A DNA stretch of 44,934 nt. It comes from an uncultured Spartobacteria bacterium (lineage in GTDB: Bacteria; Verrucomicrobiota; Verrucomicrobiia; Chthoniobacterales; Chthoniobacteraceae). The notes under the pieces were generated by a model. That model was given only the letters and a program-made list of their open reading frames with translations, was not told where the DNA came from and searched no databases. The DNA is taken from positions 1 through 44,934 of the forward strand of contig CAIRYQ010000104.1 in the NCBI GenBank assembly GCA_903882875.1, in the 5' to 3' direction. Below, piece by piece: positions 30,987 through 40,328 of the stretch. The first letter of the stretch is position 1. The number at the start of each line of letters is the position of its first letter. The position numbers were made by a program, and so were the translations under genes.

Positions 30987-30998
30987 CCGTACCCCAGC

Positions 30999-32753
30999 CT
31001 ACTTCGGCGACTTGTCCACAAGCCGGACAATCACATTGTCGCCCGACCACTCGATCGGCGTCGCATCGTCCGCAAAGCCGAATTTTTCCCAATACAGCGT
31101 CCAGTCCCGCCGCCGCATCGTGCAAATCGCGGAGCCGTGCTGCTTCAGGAAGACCGTCATGTTGTTGTCCCGCTTCGCACCGGGCGGCTTCTTGCTGTCG
31201 TCCGCATCCGCGATCACCGGCAGATCGTGCTGAGTCCATTTGAACGGCTTTTCGTCGAGCCCCACGACCGTCATTTTCTGCTGCGTGCGCTCGTGCGTGT
31301 AGTAGTGGACGCCGCGCACGAGGAAAATCCCGGCGACAAGCGGCTCGTTGCCCCGGCGCATCTGCATCATCTTCTCCGCCGCGGGCCGCGCCGAGCTGTA
31401 TGCCTCGACATGCGACGCGGAAAAAGTGAGCGCACCGACGACGAGCGCGACCGTCGCAGCGGCATTTGAAAAAACCCATCCGGCGATGCGCCCGCGCCAC
31501 ACGAAGACCAGCCCCACGGCAAGACAGCCCGAGAAAAGCAGCGCCGGCGTCGCAAACGGCTTTGCAGTCTTGATGAACGGCGCGGCAACACCGAGCACGA
31601 CCTGCACCGCGCTCACCACCGACACAACCACGCGCTCCTTCGCATCGCGAAATCCCTTCGACCAAAGTTCATCCAGCGCAACCCCGACGATTTGCGCCAG
31701 AGGCACGAACATGAAGAAGCCGTACGACGGCAGCTTTGACTGCGCGACCGTGAGCAGCACCAGGCTCGTGAGCAGCCAGCACCAGAGAAACGCCAGCCGC
31801 GCATCGTGCCGGATGCCGTCGCGGATCGCGCGCGAGCACGCCGTGAGCACCGCGGGGATCCACGGAATCGATCCGCCGAGGAGCACCGCGAGATAGTACC
31901 AGAAATGGTTGTTCGCCAGATGCTCCGCGCGGAAAAAACGCATGATGTTTTCATGCACGACAAACGCATCGAAATACGCCCAGCCGAACTTCCAAAACAT
32001 CACGGCGTACCACGGCGCGGCGATGGCCAGGTACAGCGCGATGCCCACCCATAGTGCGCGCCCGCGGTACGGGTGCGGGCGCTTCATCACGAGTGAAAAC
32101 GTCATCGTCGCGAGCAGCGACGCGATCGTGCCGACCGGCCCTTTGATCAGCATCGCGAGGCCGCCGAACGCAAAATGCAGCAGCACCCAGCGCGTTCGCC
32201 GCTCCGGATCCTCGACTGCAAGCCAGTAGCAAAACATCCCGCCCGCGATGAACAGGGCGAGCGCGATGTCCGTGAGCATGAGCCGCGACATGATCGCGTA
32301 TTCGAGCCCCGACGCGAGCACGACGCCCGCGAGCAGTCCCGCACGGCGGTTCCACACGCGCGCCGTGAACGCGTACACGAGGAAGACCAGCAGCGTCCCC
32401 GGCAGCGCCGACGGCAGCCGCCCCGCCCACTCGTTCACGCCGAACATTTTGAACGACCCCGCAACCATCCAGTAGTACAGGATCGGCTTTTCAAACTGCG
32501 GCTCATGGAAAATTTTCGGCGTCACCCAGTCGCCGCTCTCCAGCATCTCCTGCGCAGTGACCGCGTAAAACGGCTCATCCGGATCGATCAGCCCGATGCG
32601 CCCGAGCCTCACCCAGAAAACCAACACGCAAAGCACGAGCAGAATGAGTAGATCGCGAAGTTTCAATTTCCGGAAAAAATGGCGGTGTATCTTGGATGTT
32701 CCGCATCCCGTCTCGGCCGGACGCGGGCGCGAGAAGTCCCGACAAACGGGCAT
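30999..32753 (-). CDS. GT39-type membrane glycosyltransferase (ArnT/PMT-like)
   Basis: 584 residues, with about a dozen hydrophobic helices. Near the start, after the first helix, the motif RIGLIDPDEPFYAVTAQEM with FEKPILYYW is the catalytic loop with acidic residues typical of GT39/ArnT proteins. These transfer a sugar from a polyprenyl-phosphate carrier to lipid A, protein or another acceptor on the periplasmic side. The C-terminal part is a soluble periplasmic domain (RMPVCR start excluded; EWSGDNVIVRLVDKSPK end). ATG 32753 gives a basic N-terminus before helix 1. It starts 26 nt after the ggt stop, so cotranscription is likely. Confidence 0.85.
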   Translation of the reverse strand: MPVCRDFSRPRPAETGCGTSKIHRHFFRKLKLRDLLILLVLCVLVFWVRLGRIGLIDPDEPFYAVTAQEMLESGDWVTPKIFHEPQFEKPILYYWMVAGSFKMFGVNEWAGRLPSALPGTLLVFLVYAFTARVWNRRAGLLAGVVLASGLEYAIMSRLMLTDIALALFIAGGMFCYWLAVEDPERRTRWVLLHFAFGGLAMLIKGPVGTIASLLATMTFSLVMKRPHPYRGRALWVGIALYLAIAAPWYAVMFWKFGWAYFDAFVVHENIMRFFRAEHLANNHFWYYLAVLLGGSIPWIPAVLTACSRAIRDGIRHDARLAFLWCWLLTSLVLLTVAQSKLPSYGFFMFVPLAQIVGVALDELWSKGFRDAKERVVVSVVSAVQVVLGVAAPFIKTAKPFATPALLFSGCLAVGLVFVWRGRIAGWVFSNAAATVALVVGALTFSASHVEAYSSARPAAEKMMQMRRGNEPLVAGIFLVRGVHYYTHERTQQKMTVVGLDEKPFKWTQHDLPVIADADDSKKPPGAKRDNNMTVFLKQHGSAICTMRRRDWTLYWEKFGFADDATPIEWSGDNVIVRLVDKSPK

Positions 32754-32779
32754 CGCGTCAACCCGGAAAACCCGCCGCG

Positions 32780-34465
32780 CTACAAGCCCTCCGCCAGACC
32801 CGGCACGCGCGGATCGCTCGCGCCCACGAAACCCTTTCCATCCGCGGCACGACCGACCGCATTGCACGCACCGAATGCACCACCCGCGGAAATTTTTTGT
32901 CCGCGCGATTTCAGTTCGGCAAGCACGGGCGCTCCGATGCGCTCCTCGATTTTCAGTTCATCCGGGCTCCACTGATGATGGAAGCGCGGCGCACCGATTG
33001 CCGCAGGCAGTTCCATTCCGAAATCGAGCATGTTCACGATCGCGAGAAGCGTCTGCGAGATGATCGTCGGTCCGCCCGCAGCGCCGATTGCGAGCACGGG
33101 CTCGTCACCGCGCAGCACGATCGTCGGGCTCATGCACGAAAGCGGGCGCTTGCCGGGCCCGACTGAGTTCGCCTCCGCACCGACGAGTCCGAAATGATTT
33201 GCGACGCCCGGCTGCGCGGAAAAATCGTCCATTTCATTGTTCAAGACGATGCCAGTGCCGGGCACCACGGCCTTGCAGCCGAAGCCCGTGTTGATCGTCG
33301 CCGTGCATGCGACCCAGTTTCCCTCGGCGTCCGCGGTGGAAAAGTGCGTCGTGTGCTTGCCGAAAATCTCATCATACGCGCGATCCGGCACGCCATGTCC
33401 CTCGACGACCGATGCGCGCTCCATGCTGATTTTTCCCGAGAGCGACTTCGCGTAATCCGCGCCCACGAGTCCGCGCGGCACTTTCGCAAACGCCGGATCG
33501 CCGAGCCAGAAAGCACGATCCGCGAACGCGAGCTTCATCGCCTCCGTCGTGAAATGCACGAAGTCCGCGCTGCCGACACCCATCGCCTTCACCTCGCGCG
33601 TCGCGAGAATGTTCAGCAGTTGCGCGACATGCACGCCGCCGGAACTCGGCGGCGGAAAACTCGCGATGCGGTGCCCGCGATACTCCGTGAAAATCGGCTC
33701 GCGCAGTTCGATGCGGTAGTCGCGGAAATCCTGTTCCGTCAAAATCCCGCCGTTCGCCCTCATCCAAGCGTCCGCGGACTTTGCAAATCCCCCCTCGTAA
33801 AACCAGCGCGTCCCCTGTTCAGCGATCGCACGGTAGCTGCGCGCGAGGTCGGGCTGTTTCAGCGTCTCGCCTTCACGCAGCGGCGATCCGTCCATCTTCA
33901 GGAACACCGCGCGCGACGCCGGGAACTTCGCGAGATTTTCCGCCGCGCCCTTCAGCTTGCGTGCATACACCGCGTCAATCACGAAGCCCTTCTCCGCCAC
34001 ATCCGCAGCGGCCCGCAGATGCTCCGCAAGCGGACGCTTTCCAAAATTCCGGACCGCGTGTTCGTACGCTGCAAGCGCACCCGGCGTCGCCGCTGCGAGT
34101 GCGCCCGTTTGGCTGAGTGCCGAGTCGGCCTTTCCATCGCGGAGGAACATGTCGTACGTAGCCGCACGCGGCGCGGTCTCGCGCCCGTCAATCGCGATGA
34201 TGCGCCCGTCCGCCAAGCGGATCAGCATGAAGCATCCGCCGCCGATTCCCGAATTGTGCCCGTCCACCACGCCGAGCGTGAGCGCCGCTGCGACCGCCGC
34301 ATCAATCGCATTCCCGCCGCGCCGCATCGTCTCGACACCGGCGCGCGTCGCGAGCGGCTGCACCGTCGCGACCATCCCGTGCTCCGCGGTGGCTGCATGC
34401 AGCGGGCTCATCGCGGCAAGCATCACGGGAAGAATGGCGAAAGTGGAACGGCGTTTCGTTTGCAC
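32780..34465 (-). CDS. ggt: Gamma-glutamyltranspeptidase / glutathione hydrolase
   Basis: 561 residues from GTG 34465. Signal peptide (RSTFAILPVMLAAMSPLHA), then the large-subunit motifs (ATRAGVETMRRGGNAIDAAV, NSGIGGGCFMLI, DGRETAP). The autocatalytic cleavage site comes before the nucleophile Thr in HTTHFSTADAEGNW, with downstream small-subunit motifs (ATINTGFG, NNEMDDFS, PLSCMSPTIV, GAAGGPTIISQ). It hydrolyses or transfers the gamma-glutamyl group of glutathione in the periplasm. A TTG at 34513 would extend the frame, but GTG 34465 gives the canonical signal peptide. Confidence 0.93.
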   Translation of the reverse strand: MQTKRRSTFAILPVMLAAMSPLHAATAEHGMVATVQPLATRAGVETMRRGGNAIDAAVAAALTLGVVDGHNSGIGGGCFMLIRLADGRIIAIDGRETAPRAATYDMFLRDGKADSALSQTGALAAATPGALAAYEHAVRNFGKRPLAEHLRAAADVAEKGFVIDAVYARKLKGAAENLAKFPASRAVFLKMDGSPLREGETLKQPDLARSYRAIAEQGTRWFYEGGFAKSADAWMRANGGILTEQDFRDYRIELREPIFTEYRGHRIASFPPPSSGGVHVAQLLNILATREVKAMGVGSADFVHFTTEAMKLAFADRAFWLGDPAFAKVPRGLVGADYAKSLSGKISMERASVVEGHGVPDRAYDEIFGKHTTHFSTADAEGNWVACTATINTGFGCKAVVPGTGIVLNNEMDDFSAQPGVANHFGLVGAEANSVGPGKRPLSCMSPTIVLRGDEPVLAIGAAGGPTIISQTLLAIVNMLDFGMELPAAIGAPRFHHQWSPDELKIEERIGAPVLAELKSRGQKISAGGAFGACNAVGRAADGKGFVGASDPRVPGLAEGL

Positions 34466-34535
34466 GGCGGAAGTGCGGCATCCGAACACCGCCCAACGTT
34501 CACTCCAATCCAAATCGCGACATCCTTCCCTCGGT

Positions 34536-35066
34536 TCAATGACCGCCGGCGGGAGTCTGCAACGCGCCTTCTGCGGCGGCCGCGCGTTCGGCGCGCGTGC
34601 GCTTGCGGTGCGTCTTCACGAGCACCAGGGCGAGATAGACGACCAGCGCCAAGTTCAACACGAGGAGCGTGATTTTTCCGAACGTCGCACCGAGCACGAT
34701 CCAGTAGATCTCAAACGGCAGATACAGCGCAGCGCCGATGAGCGTGAGCCATTCCGCCCAGCGCCGCGCGAGCCACAGGCCGTAGGCCTCGACGAAACGC
34801 AGCGCCGTGTAGCCGATCGCCAGCAGGAGGCAGAAGAAGAGGGGAAATTCCTCCGGATGCGCGAGCACCTCGATGACACGCCGCGGCGCGACCGCGGCAT
34901 CGGCAAAATGAAGGTGCTCCACCAACCATCGCACCCCAGGATACACATGATGTTGCATCAGCCCGTACAGCCCGAGCGCAAACGCGACGCCCACGAGCCC
35001 CTTCGCAGCTTCGAAGATCGCGATGGCGCGAAGTCCTTTGGTGGGTTTGCCGGGTTCTATGACCAT
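34536..35066 (-). CDS. DUF2127 family membrane protein
   Basis: 176 residues with four hydrophobic helices (KGLVGVAFALGLYGLMQHHV; FPLFFCLLLAIGYTALRFVE; WLTLIGAALYLPFEIYWIV; ITLLVLNLALVVYLALVLVK). The start GLRAIAIFEAAKG and the block RFVEAYGLWLARRWAEWL are characteristic of DUF2127. It is an inner-membrane protein of unknown function, with a charged Arg/Ala-rich C-terminal tail. It lies between ggt and rnhC on the same strand. Confidence 0.85.
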   Translation of the reverse strand: MVIEPGKPTKGLRAIAIFEAAKGLVGVAFALGLYGLMQHHVYPGVRWLVEHLHFADAAVAPRRVIEVLAHPEEFPLFFCLLLAIGYTALRFVEAYGLWLARRWAEWLTLIGAALYLPFEIYWIVLGATFGKITLLVLNLALVVYLALVLVKTHRKRTRAERAAAAEGALQTPAGGH

Positions 35067-35169
35067 GATGACACGCTTCTCACGTTCTGTGGGAATTCAC
35101 AAGCTCCGCGCACCGCCAATCTTGGCAGAATTCGCACGAAAGATACCGGCTTCAGGCAGCGGCCACGCA

Positions 35170-36174
35170 TCACTCCGCCTTTTTCGGACGCCGGAAAAAC
35201 GGTTTCGCCACATGCGCGTAGTGGTCCGGCGCGATCTCGTGCGCCGTCTTGAAATGCACTTTCCCCACACGGCGCAGCACGTCCGGCCCGAGCTTCGCAA
35301 CGAGTTCCCTGCCGACGATTTTCACGCGCGGGTCCGATGATCCGCGCGGCAGATCCACGCCCATCTCGCGGCTCGTGTCGCGCATCCAGTTGATGAACCG
35401 TTCGCGCGCGATGATGGATGCCGCGGCCACCGCCACGTCGCTCTCCGCCTTCGTCCGCGCGTCGAGCTGGATGTGCTTCGCCTTCTCGGAAAACGCCCGC
35501 TTGATCAGCGACGCGCTCGCGAACTTGTCGCTCAGCGCGCGCGGGCAGTCGGGCCGCAAGTCGAGCAGATTCTGGATCACCTTCGCGTGGCCCCAGCCGA
35601 GCAGCTTGTTGAGGTTGCCAAATTTTTTGTAGAGTTCGTTGTACTTCTCCGGCCCGAGCGTGATGCTCGTCACGAAGACACCGTCCGTCTCGCGGATTTT
35701 TTTTCCAAGCTCACGGATGCGCACATCGCTGCCGATGCGCTTGCTGTCCGTCACACCCGCCTCCATCAGCGTGCGCGTATTCGTCTCGTCGGTGTAGGCG
35801 CCCGCGATCACGAGCGGTCCGAAAAAATCGCCCTTCCCGCTCTCATCCACGCCGAAGTGCGGTGTGAACATCTCCGGATTGTGAACCTCCTCGTAGCCGA
35901 GCTTCGCCTCGCCGAGAATCTCCGGCTCCAGCGTGAACTGCACGAACTCCTGCGTGCCACGCCCCTGCACCACGCACTTCGGCCCCTTCTCGTACACCGC
36001 GACCGTCAGCCGATCCTTCTGCGCGAAATAGATCGTGTAAGGCCGCTCCTCAAATTTCCACCCGCGCTCCGCGAGCAGCGCACGCAACTTCACCGCCTGC
36101 GCACCCGTGAGCGCGCAGGTGTGCAGCGTAATCGGCTTCGGCCCCTCGGGTTCGTCGGTCGTTTTTTTCGGCAT
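35170..36174 (-). CDS. rnhC: Ribonuclease HIII
   Basis: 334 residues. An N-terminal TBP-like substrate-binding domain (LTGAQAVKLRALLAERGWKF to about residue 95) is followed by the RNase H2/HIII catalytic domain. Acidic motifs are VDESGKGDFFGP, GVTDSKRI, QLDARTKAESDVAVAAASII and the downstream DPRVKIV. The Gly-Lys-Gly after D-E-S separates HIII from HII. It removes RNA from RNA-DNA hybrids in the cytoplasm. The AG-rich N-terminus (PKKTTDEPEGPKP) is disordered. Confidence 0.92.
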   Translation of the reverse strand: MPKKTTDEPEGPKPITLHTCALTGAQAVKLRALLAERGWKFEERPYTIYFAQKDRLTVAVYEKGPKCVVQGRGTQEFVQFTLEPEILGEAKLGYEEVHNPEMFTPHFGVDESGKGDFFGPLVIAGAYTDETNTRTLMEAGVTDSKRIGSDVRIRELGKKIRETDGVFVTSITLGPEKYNELYKKFGNLNKLLGWGHAKVIQNLLDLRPDCPRALSDKFASASLIKRAFSEKAKHIQLDARTKAESDVAVAAASIIARERFINWMRDTSREMGVDLPRGSSDPRVKIVGRELVAKLGPDVLRRVGKVHFKTAHEIAPDHYAHVAKPFFRRPKKAE

Positions 36175-36234
36175 GAAAGTGCCCTCACACTGCGCGACCG
36201 CGGACCGGTGTGGAAACCGAAAAGCGCCGTCTGC

Positions 36235-36849
36235 CTATTCGCCGATCTCCAGCGCAGCGCCACCGCCGCCCTCTTTGTATACCGTGTCAATCGCGAGCCC
36301 GGCCGCGAGCAGCAGCGTCGCCGCCGCAGAGCCGGGATGATGCACCACAACAACATAGTTGTCCGCCGAGGTGAAAAGCTCCTTCGCGATGCCCGCCCAT
36401 TTTTTCGAGACGACACCGAGTGCGTCGCCGCCCGACGTGACGAAACGAAAATTCCATCCCGTCCAATTGCCCTGCACCACCGCGACCTCGTTGTCCGACG
36501 CATCGTACACGCCGAACTTCCCACCGAGCGTCATCAGCCGTGACTTGAACGTGCCGATGAGCGCCCCGTCGCCTGTGATCACTTTCACCGTCGGGCGGAA
36601 AAATGAAAACCCGCGCGTGATCGAAAACACGATCGGCCCGGTGATGTCCCTGCCCTCGTGGACATCCACGCGAGTCGGGAGATTTCGCTTCGCGATGAAA
36701 AGCCCTGCGATCGCATTCAGCGTCCCCTCTTTTTCCTTTGCCACCGCGAGCTGCTCGCCCGTCGCACCATCGAAAATGTCATACGTCGCCGTCAGCTTGA
36801 ACACACCCGCGTGTTCGCGGATGAGATACGCGGGAAGGGCTGGAAGCAT
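36235..36849 (-). CDS. Phospholipid-scramblase/LURP1-like (Tubby-type fold) protein
   Basis: 204 residues from ATG 36849. The pattern PALPAYLIREHAGVFKLTAT, FSITRGFSFFRPTVKVITGD, GTFKSRLMTLGGKFGVYDAS and GNWTGWNFRFVT fits the scramblase-related LOR superfamily: repeated beta strands around a central C-terminal helix (AATLLLAAGLAIDTVY). Bacterial members have no established role; membrane-associated lipid binding is inferred. It is divergent from mutY, with 52 nt between the starts. Confidence 0.75.
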   Translation of the reverse strand: MLPALPAYLIREHAGVFKLTATYDIFDGATGEQLAVAKEKEGTLNAIAGLFIAKRNLPTRVDVHEGRDITGPIVFSITRGFSFFRPTVKVITGDGALIGTFKSRLMTLGGKFGVYDASDNEVAVVQGNWTGWNFRFVTSGGDALGVVSKKWAGIAKELFTSADNYVVVVHHPGSAAATLLLAAGLAIDTVYKEGGGGAALEIGE

Positions 36850-36901
36850 GTTGGGGTTGCTGTGCGGCGCTGAAGTAGAAACCTTCTGCCAAGCCACAAC
36901 C

Positions 36902-37966
36902 GTGCCAAAAATTCACCCGCAATCCCCGACCCGCGAACGCACGCCTCACGGGACAGCCGCAGCCTGCCCGTCACCGCGGTTCCCCGCCACGACACGTTTG
37001 CAGCGCACCCTCTCCGCGTGGTTTGGAAAAAATGCGCGCGATCTGCCGTGGCGTCGCACGCGCGACCCATACGCGATCCTCGTCTCGGAAATCATGCTTC
37101 AGCAGACGCAGGTCGCAACGGTGATCCCGTTTTACAAACGCTGGCTAGCGCGCTTCCCGGACTTCGCATCGCTCGCCGCCACGGAGGAAAGTGACGTGCT
37201 CTCGTTGTGGCAGGGCCTCGGCTACTACTCACGCGCACGCAACCTGCACCGCACCGCGATGACCGTCGTCACCGCCCACGGCGGAGAAATGCCGCGTGAC
37301 CCCGCGCTGATCCGCGCACTGCCGGGCATTGGGCGCTACACCGCGGGCGCGGTCGCGAGCTTCGCATTCGATCTTCCCGAGCCGCTCGTGGATGCGAACG
37401 TCGCCCGAGTCCTCGCCCGCCTGCTCAATCTGCACGAGCCGATCGACTCCACAGCCGGACAGCGCGCGCTGTGGGCAGCCGCCATCGCGCTCGTACCGGA
37501 AAATGGCGCGCGCATTTTCAACGGCGCGATCATGGAACTCGGCGCGCTCATCTGCACCCCGCGCACGCCGCGCTGCAACGCCTGCCCGATCCGCAAAAGC
37601 TGCACCGCGTTTGCAAACGGCACCGCCGAATCGCTCCCTCACAAAAAGCCGCGCCGCAGCCGCACCGAACTCGCCGAGCACTGCGCATGGACCGTCCACC
37701 ACGGCCGCATCCTCCTCGAACAGCAGACCGGGAAACGCTGGCGCGGCCTGTGGAAACTCCCCGCGCTCCCCTCAGCGCCGCCCGCAGTGCCGCTGCTTAC
37801 GCTCGAATACCCCTTCACGCACCACCGCGTGATGCTCTCCGTCTTCGCGCAGCCCGCACCGTCACCGCTCCACGAAAATCTCGCATGGCACGCGATCTCC
37901 GCACTCACCGATCTCCCGCTCACCGCCCCGCACCGACGCGCGATCGAACAAATTCGTAGCCGCTGA
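36902..37966 (+). CDS. mutY: A/G-specific adenine glycosylase MutY
   Basis: 354 residues from GTG 36902. It removes adenine mispaired with 8-oxoguanine. Visible: the catalytic Glu63 in SEIMLQQTQV, the helix-hairpin-helix LPGIGRYTAGAV, the catalytic Asp164 in VDANVARVLARL, and the [4Fe-4S] loop C-x6-C-x2-C-x5-C (CTPRTPRCNACPIRKSC). A NUDIX-like C-terminal 8-oxoG recognition domain follows (HHGRILLEQQTGKRWRGLW). No ATG is available before the conserved part; GTG 36902 leaves about 35 poorly conserved residues, so the exact start is uncertain. Confidence 0.9.
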   Translation: MPKIHPQSPTRERTPHGTAAACPSPRFPATTRLQRTLSAWFGKNARDLPWRRTRDPYAILVSEIMLQQTQVATVIPFYKRWLARFPDFASLAATEESDVLSLWQGLGYYSRARNLHRTAMTVVTAHGGEMPRDPALIRALPGIGRYTAGAVASFAFDLPEPLVDANVARVLARLLNLHEPIDSTAGQRALWAAAIALVPENGARIFNGAIMELGALICTPRTPRCNACPIRKSCTAFANGTAESLPHKKPRRSRTELAEHCAWTVHHGRILLEQQTGKRWRGLWKLPALPSAPPAVPLLTLEYPFTHHRVMLSVFAQPAPSPLHENLAWHAISALTDLPLTAPHRRAIEQIRSR

Positions 37967-37984
37967 CGGAAGGAAGCGGGCTGC

Positions 37985-38026
37985 TTTCCACTCCGCGTTC
38001 CGCGATCCACATTCCGCATTTCAAAG
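37985..38026. repeat. Heptanucleotide repeat tract downstream of mutY
   Basis: CCACTCC, GCGTTCC, GCGATCC, ACATTCC, GCATTTC: five 7-nt units between the convergent mutY and hydrolase genes. On the minus strand each unit is of GGANNNN type. Confidence 0.8.
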
Positions 38027-38049
38027 AGCCCGCCTCCTGCCGACGGCGG

Positions 38050-40266
38050 CTACTTCGGCTCCGGCCACCGCAGCCACTTGTGCAAAAACTTGAAAGTCCC
38101 CACGCCGTGGATCGTATGCGGCCCATCGAACCACTCGATCTCCGTGCGCTCGCCAATGCCAAGCTTGTCGTAGCCGCGCCGCACTTTCGCGAATTCGTGG
38201 CCCACGTCCTCGTCGAGCCCCACGCCGTCGTCGTGCCCGCGCTCGACCATGAACGGGCGCGGTGCGATGAGCAGCGCCATCTCTGCATAGTTGAAGGTGT
38301 GCGCGAGATCCCACTCCCAGATTTCCCACTCGCCCGTGAAAATGTAGCCGCCCGGATGCGTGTTCGACGCGCACTTCATCACCCACTCGTTGAAATCGCC
38401 TGAGCAGATCGAAAGGCAGTATCGTTCCAGCACCGAGGGCACGCGCATCGCAGTTTTCCCGCCGTAGCTCAGGCCGTAAAATGCGATGCGCTCCGCGTCC
38501 ACGAACGGCAGCGACGCGAGCCACTGCGTCGTCACATCGTGCTGCGCTATGATGAATGAAAATAGCGACAGCCCGAGCGGATTCGCCTCGCGCTGGATTC
38601 GCCGGAAGTTGTCGCCGCCGCGATACGGATTGTGCGGCGCATACACGATGAACCCGCGCTCGCACAGCCGCGCCGCGAAGCCCTTGTAGTATTTCCACGC
38701 CGGCGCGGATTCGTCCTGCGTGATCGTGTCCTCCGGCAATCCCTCCAGCCCGTGCTGGCACACGACCACCGGCCTGCGCTCGCCCGGCTTGAGATCCTTC
38801 GGCACGAGCAGCGTGCCCCACGCAAAAATGTCCGGCTGAACATCGAGCATCACCTCGTAGCCGCGCCACTTTTCCTTGTCGTGAATCAGCCGCGTGCGCG
38901 GATTCGGCGGCAGATAATCCGTCGGCAGCTTGCCGATCACCTTCTCCCAAAAATCCGCCCGCGCCTGCTTCTGCACCGCATCCCACTCCGCACCCGGCTT
39001 GAGCTTCGCCCAAATCGGCAGCGCCTTCCGCACGCGCTCGCTCTCGCGCAAGATGCGCTGAGTATGCGCTTCGAGTTCGCGGACGAAGCGTGGTTCACTC
39101 GGACACATCCCATGAGGATTCCAAAGCAGGATACTTTCGGGGATATTCGCGTCCAGCTTCACACCAAGGCCAAGCAAGAAGGCCTCAACCGCCTTGTTCG
39201 TCCAAAATCCGGGCGGCTCCGGCACGATCACCACGGGCGGCTTTTTGCGCAACGTTCCTGCGCGCGCTGCTTCAGCGCGGACTGCCTCCACCGTCGGCGT
39301 GCTCTCTGAATGTGGCGCGGCCGCGCGCCCGGAAGGTGCCAACTTCGGGGCATCACACGCCTCGATGACATATGCTTTTGCAGCGGACATCGCGGCCAGT
39401 TCGGCGTCGCCGAAATCCCGCAGCAGCCCGAAGACATTCCGGTAGATCGGCTCCCGCCACAACGATTCACGCGGCCCGAAATGCCCGCTCAGCAGCACCG
39501 ACTGAAACCGCGGCTCAAGCGCGGCGACATATTTCGCCACCAATGCACCCTCGCCATAGCCGATGATGCCCACCTGCTTTTGATCCCTGGCAAAATGATC
39601 CAGTGATGCGAGCACACTCTGCGCTTCGTAGCCGATGAGTGTCCGCCCGACTTCAAACGCCTGCCGGTAAATCCACTCCCGATGCGTCTGCTCCGTCTTG
39701 CGGCCCAAAAACACGCTGCCGGACATCTCCTTCCCAAGTCCGACCATTTTCGGAACAAGCACCAGGCAGCCATGCTCAGCAAGCAAGCTGGGAAAATCTC
39801 TATCCCTGCGTGGTGGTCGCGCGTTCTCGTCTGATTCGTCGTCTAGCAACACCACGAAAGCCACAGCGCCCTTCGGTTCGTAGAGCAAATTCGGTTCGTA
39901 GAGCAATCCCTGCCCCATCACGTCATCGAACACTGGCCACCGCACAGTTCGCACGTCAAAGCGTTCCGATGGGCCGACCGTTTCCATCCTCTCCAACTGC
40001 CCCGTGTGCAGCGCATCCACCATCCCCAACCGCTGCCGCAGCAGTGCGCGCGCTGTTGTCAGCGCTTCCGGCGTGCTGACATCGAGGTGCCGCGCCTTTG
40101 ACACACGTTCCGTCTCGCGCATGAGCCACCGATCAATCCCCTCGACCATTTGCACCGAGAGATCGCCCTCCGCGGTGAACGGCTGTGTGCCGGGGAGCGG
40201 TTCGCCTGCGAGGGAAAATGATGCGGCGAAAATCGGCAGGACGAACAGTGCGCAGAGGGAAGACAT
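38050..40266 (-). CDS. Secreted double alpha/beta-hydrolase (acetyl xylan esterase-like)
   Basis: 738 residues. Signal peptide (SSLCALFVLPIFAASFSLAG) and two alpha/beta-hydrolase-type halves. In the second, the nucleophile elbow FYGLSYGGKTAM places Ser600, the oxyanion region is VVVCQHGLEGLP, and the catalytic His is probably in FDGPHTIHGVG near the end. In the first half the elbow reads IGYGEGALV with Gly238 where Ser is expected, so that half is probably inactive. The family includes secreted esterases and prolyl-oligopeptidase-like enzymes acting on plant polymers. Substrate unknown. It follows the M16 peptidase gene by 62 nt. Confidence 0.78.
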   Translation of the reverse strand: MSSLCALFVLPIFAASFSLAGEPLPGTQPFTAEGDLSVQMVEGIDRWLMRETERVSKARHLDVSTPEALTTARALLRQRLGMVDALHTGQLERMETVGPSERFDVRTVRWPVFDDVMGQGLLYEPNLLYEPKGAVAFVVLLDDESDENARPPRRDRDFPSLLAEHGCLVLVPKMVGLGKEMSGSVFLGRKTEQTHREWIYRQAFEVGRTLIGYEAQSVLASLDHFARDQKQVGIIGYGEGALVAKYVAALEPRFQSVLLSGHFGPRESLWREPIYRNVFGLLRDFGDAELAAMSAAKAYVIEACDAPKLAPSGRAAAPHSESTPTVEAVRAEAARAGTLRKKPPVVIVPEPPGFWTNKAVEAFLLGLGVKLDANIPESILLWNPHGMCPSEPRFVRELEAHTQRILRESERVRKALPIWAKLKPGAEWDAVQKQARADFWEKVIGKLPTDYLPPNPRTRLIHDKEKWRGYEVMLDVQPDIFAWGTLLVPKDLKPGERRPVVVCQHGLEGLPEDTITQDESAPAWKYYKGFAARLCERGFIVYAPHNPYRGGDNFRRIQREANPLGLSLFSFIIAQHDVTTQWLASLPFVDAERIAFYGLSYGGKTAMRVPSVLERYCLSICSGDFNEWVMKCASNTHPGGYIFTGEWEIWEWDLAHTFNYAEMALLIAPRPFMVERGHDDGVGLDEDVGHEFAKVRRGYDKLGIGERTEIEWFDGPHTIHGVGTFKFLHKWLRWPEPK

Positions 40267-40328
40267 GACTGAGGATCAACCCGCCGCACCGTCACTTCTC
40301 AAGCGCGCTGTTTGGAGCGCCGCTCCGT

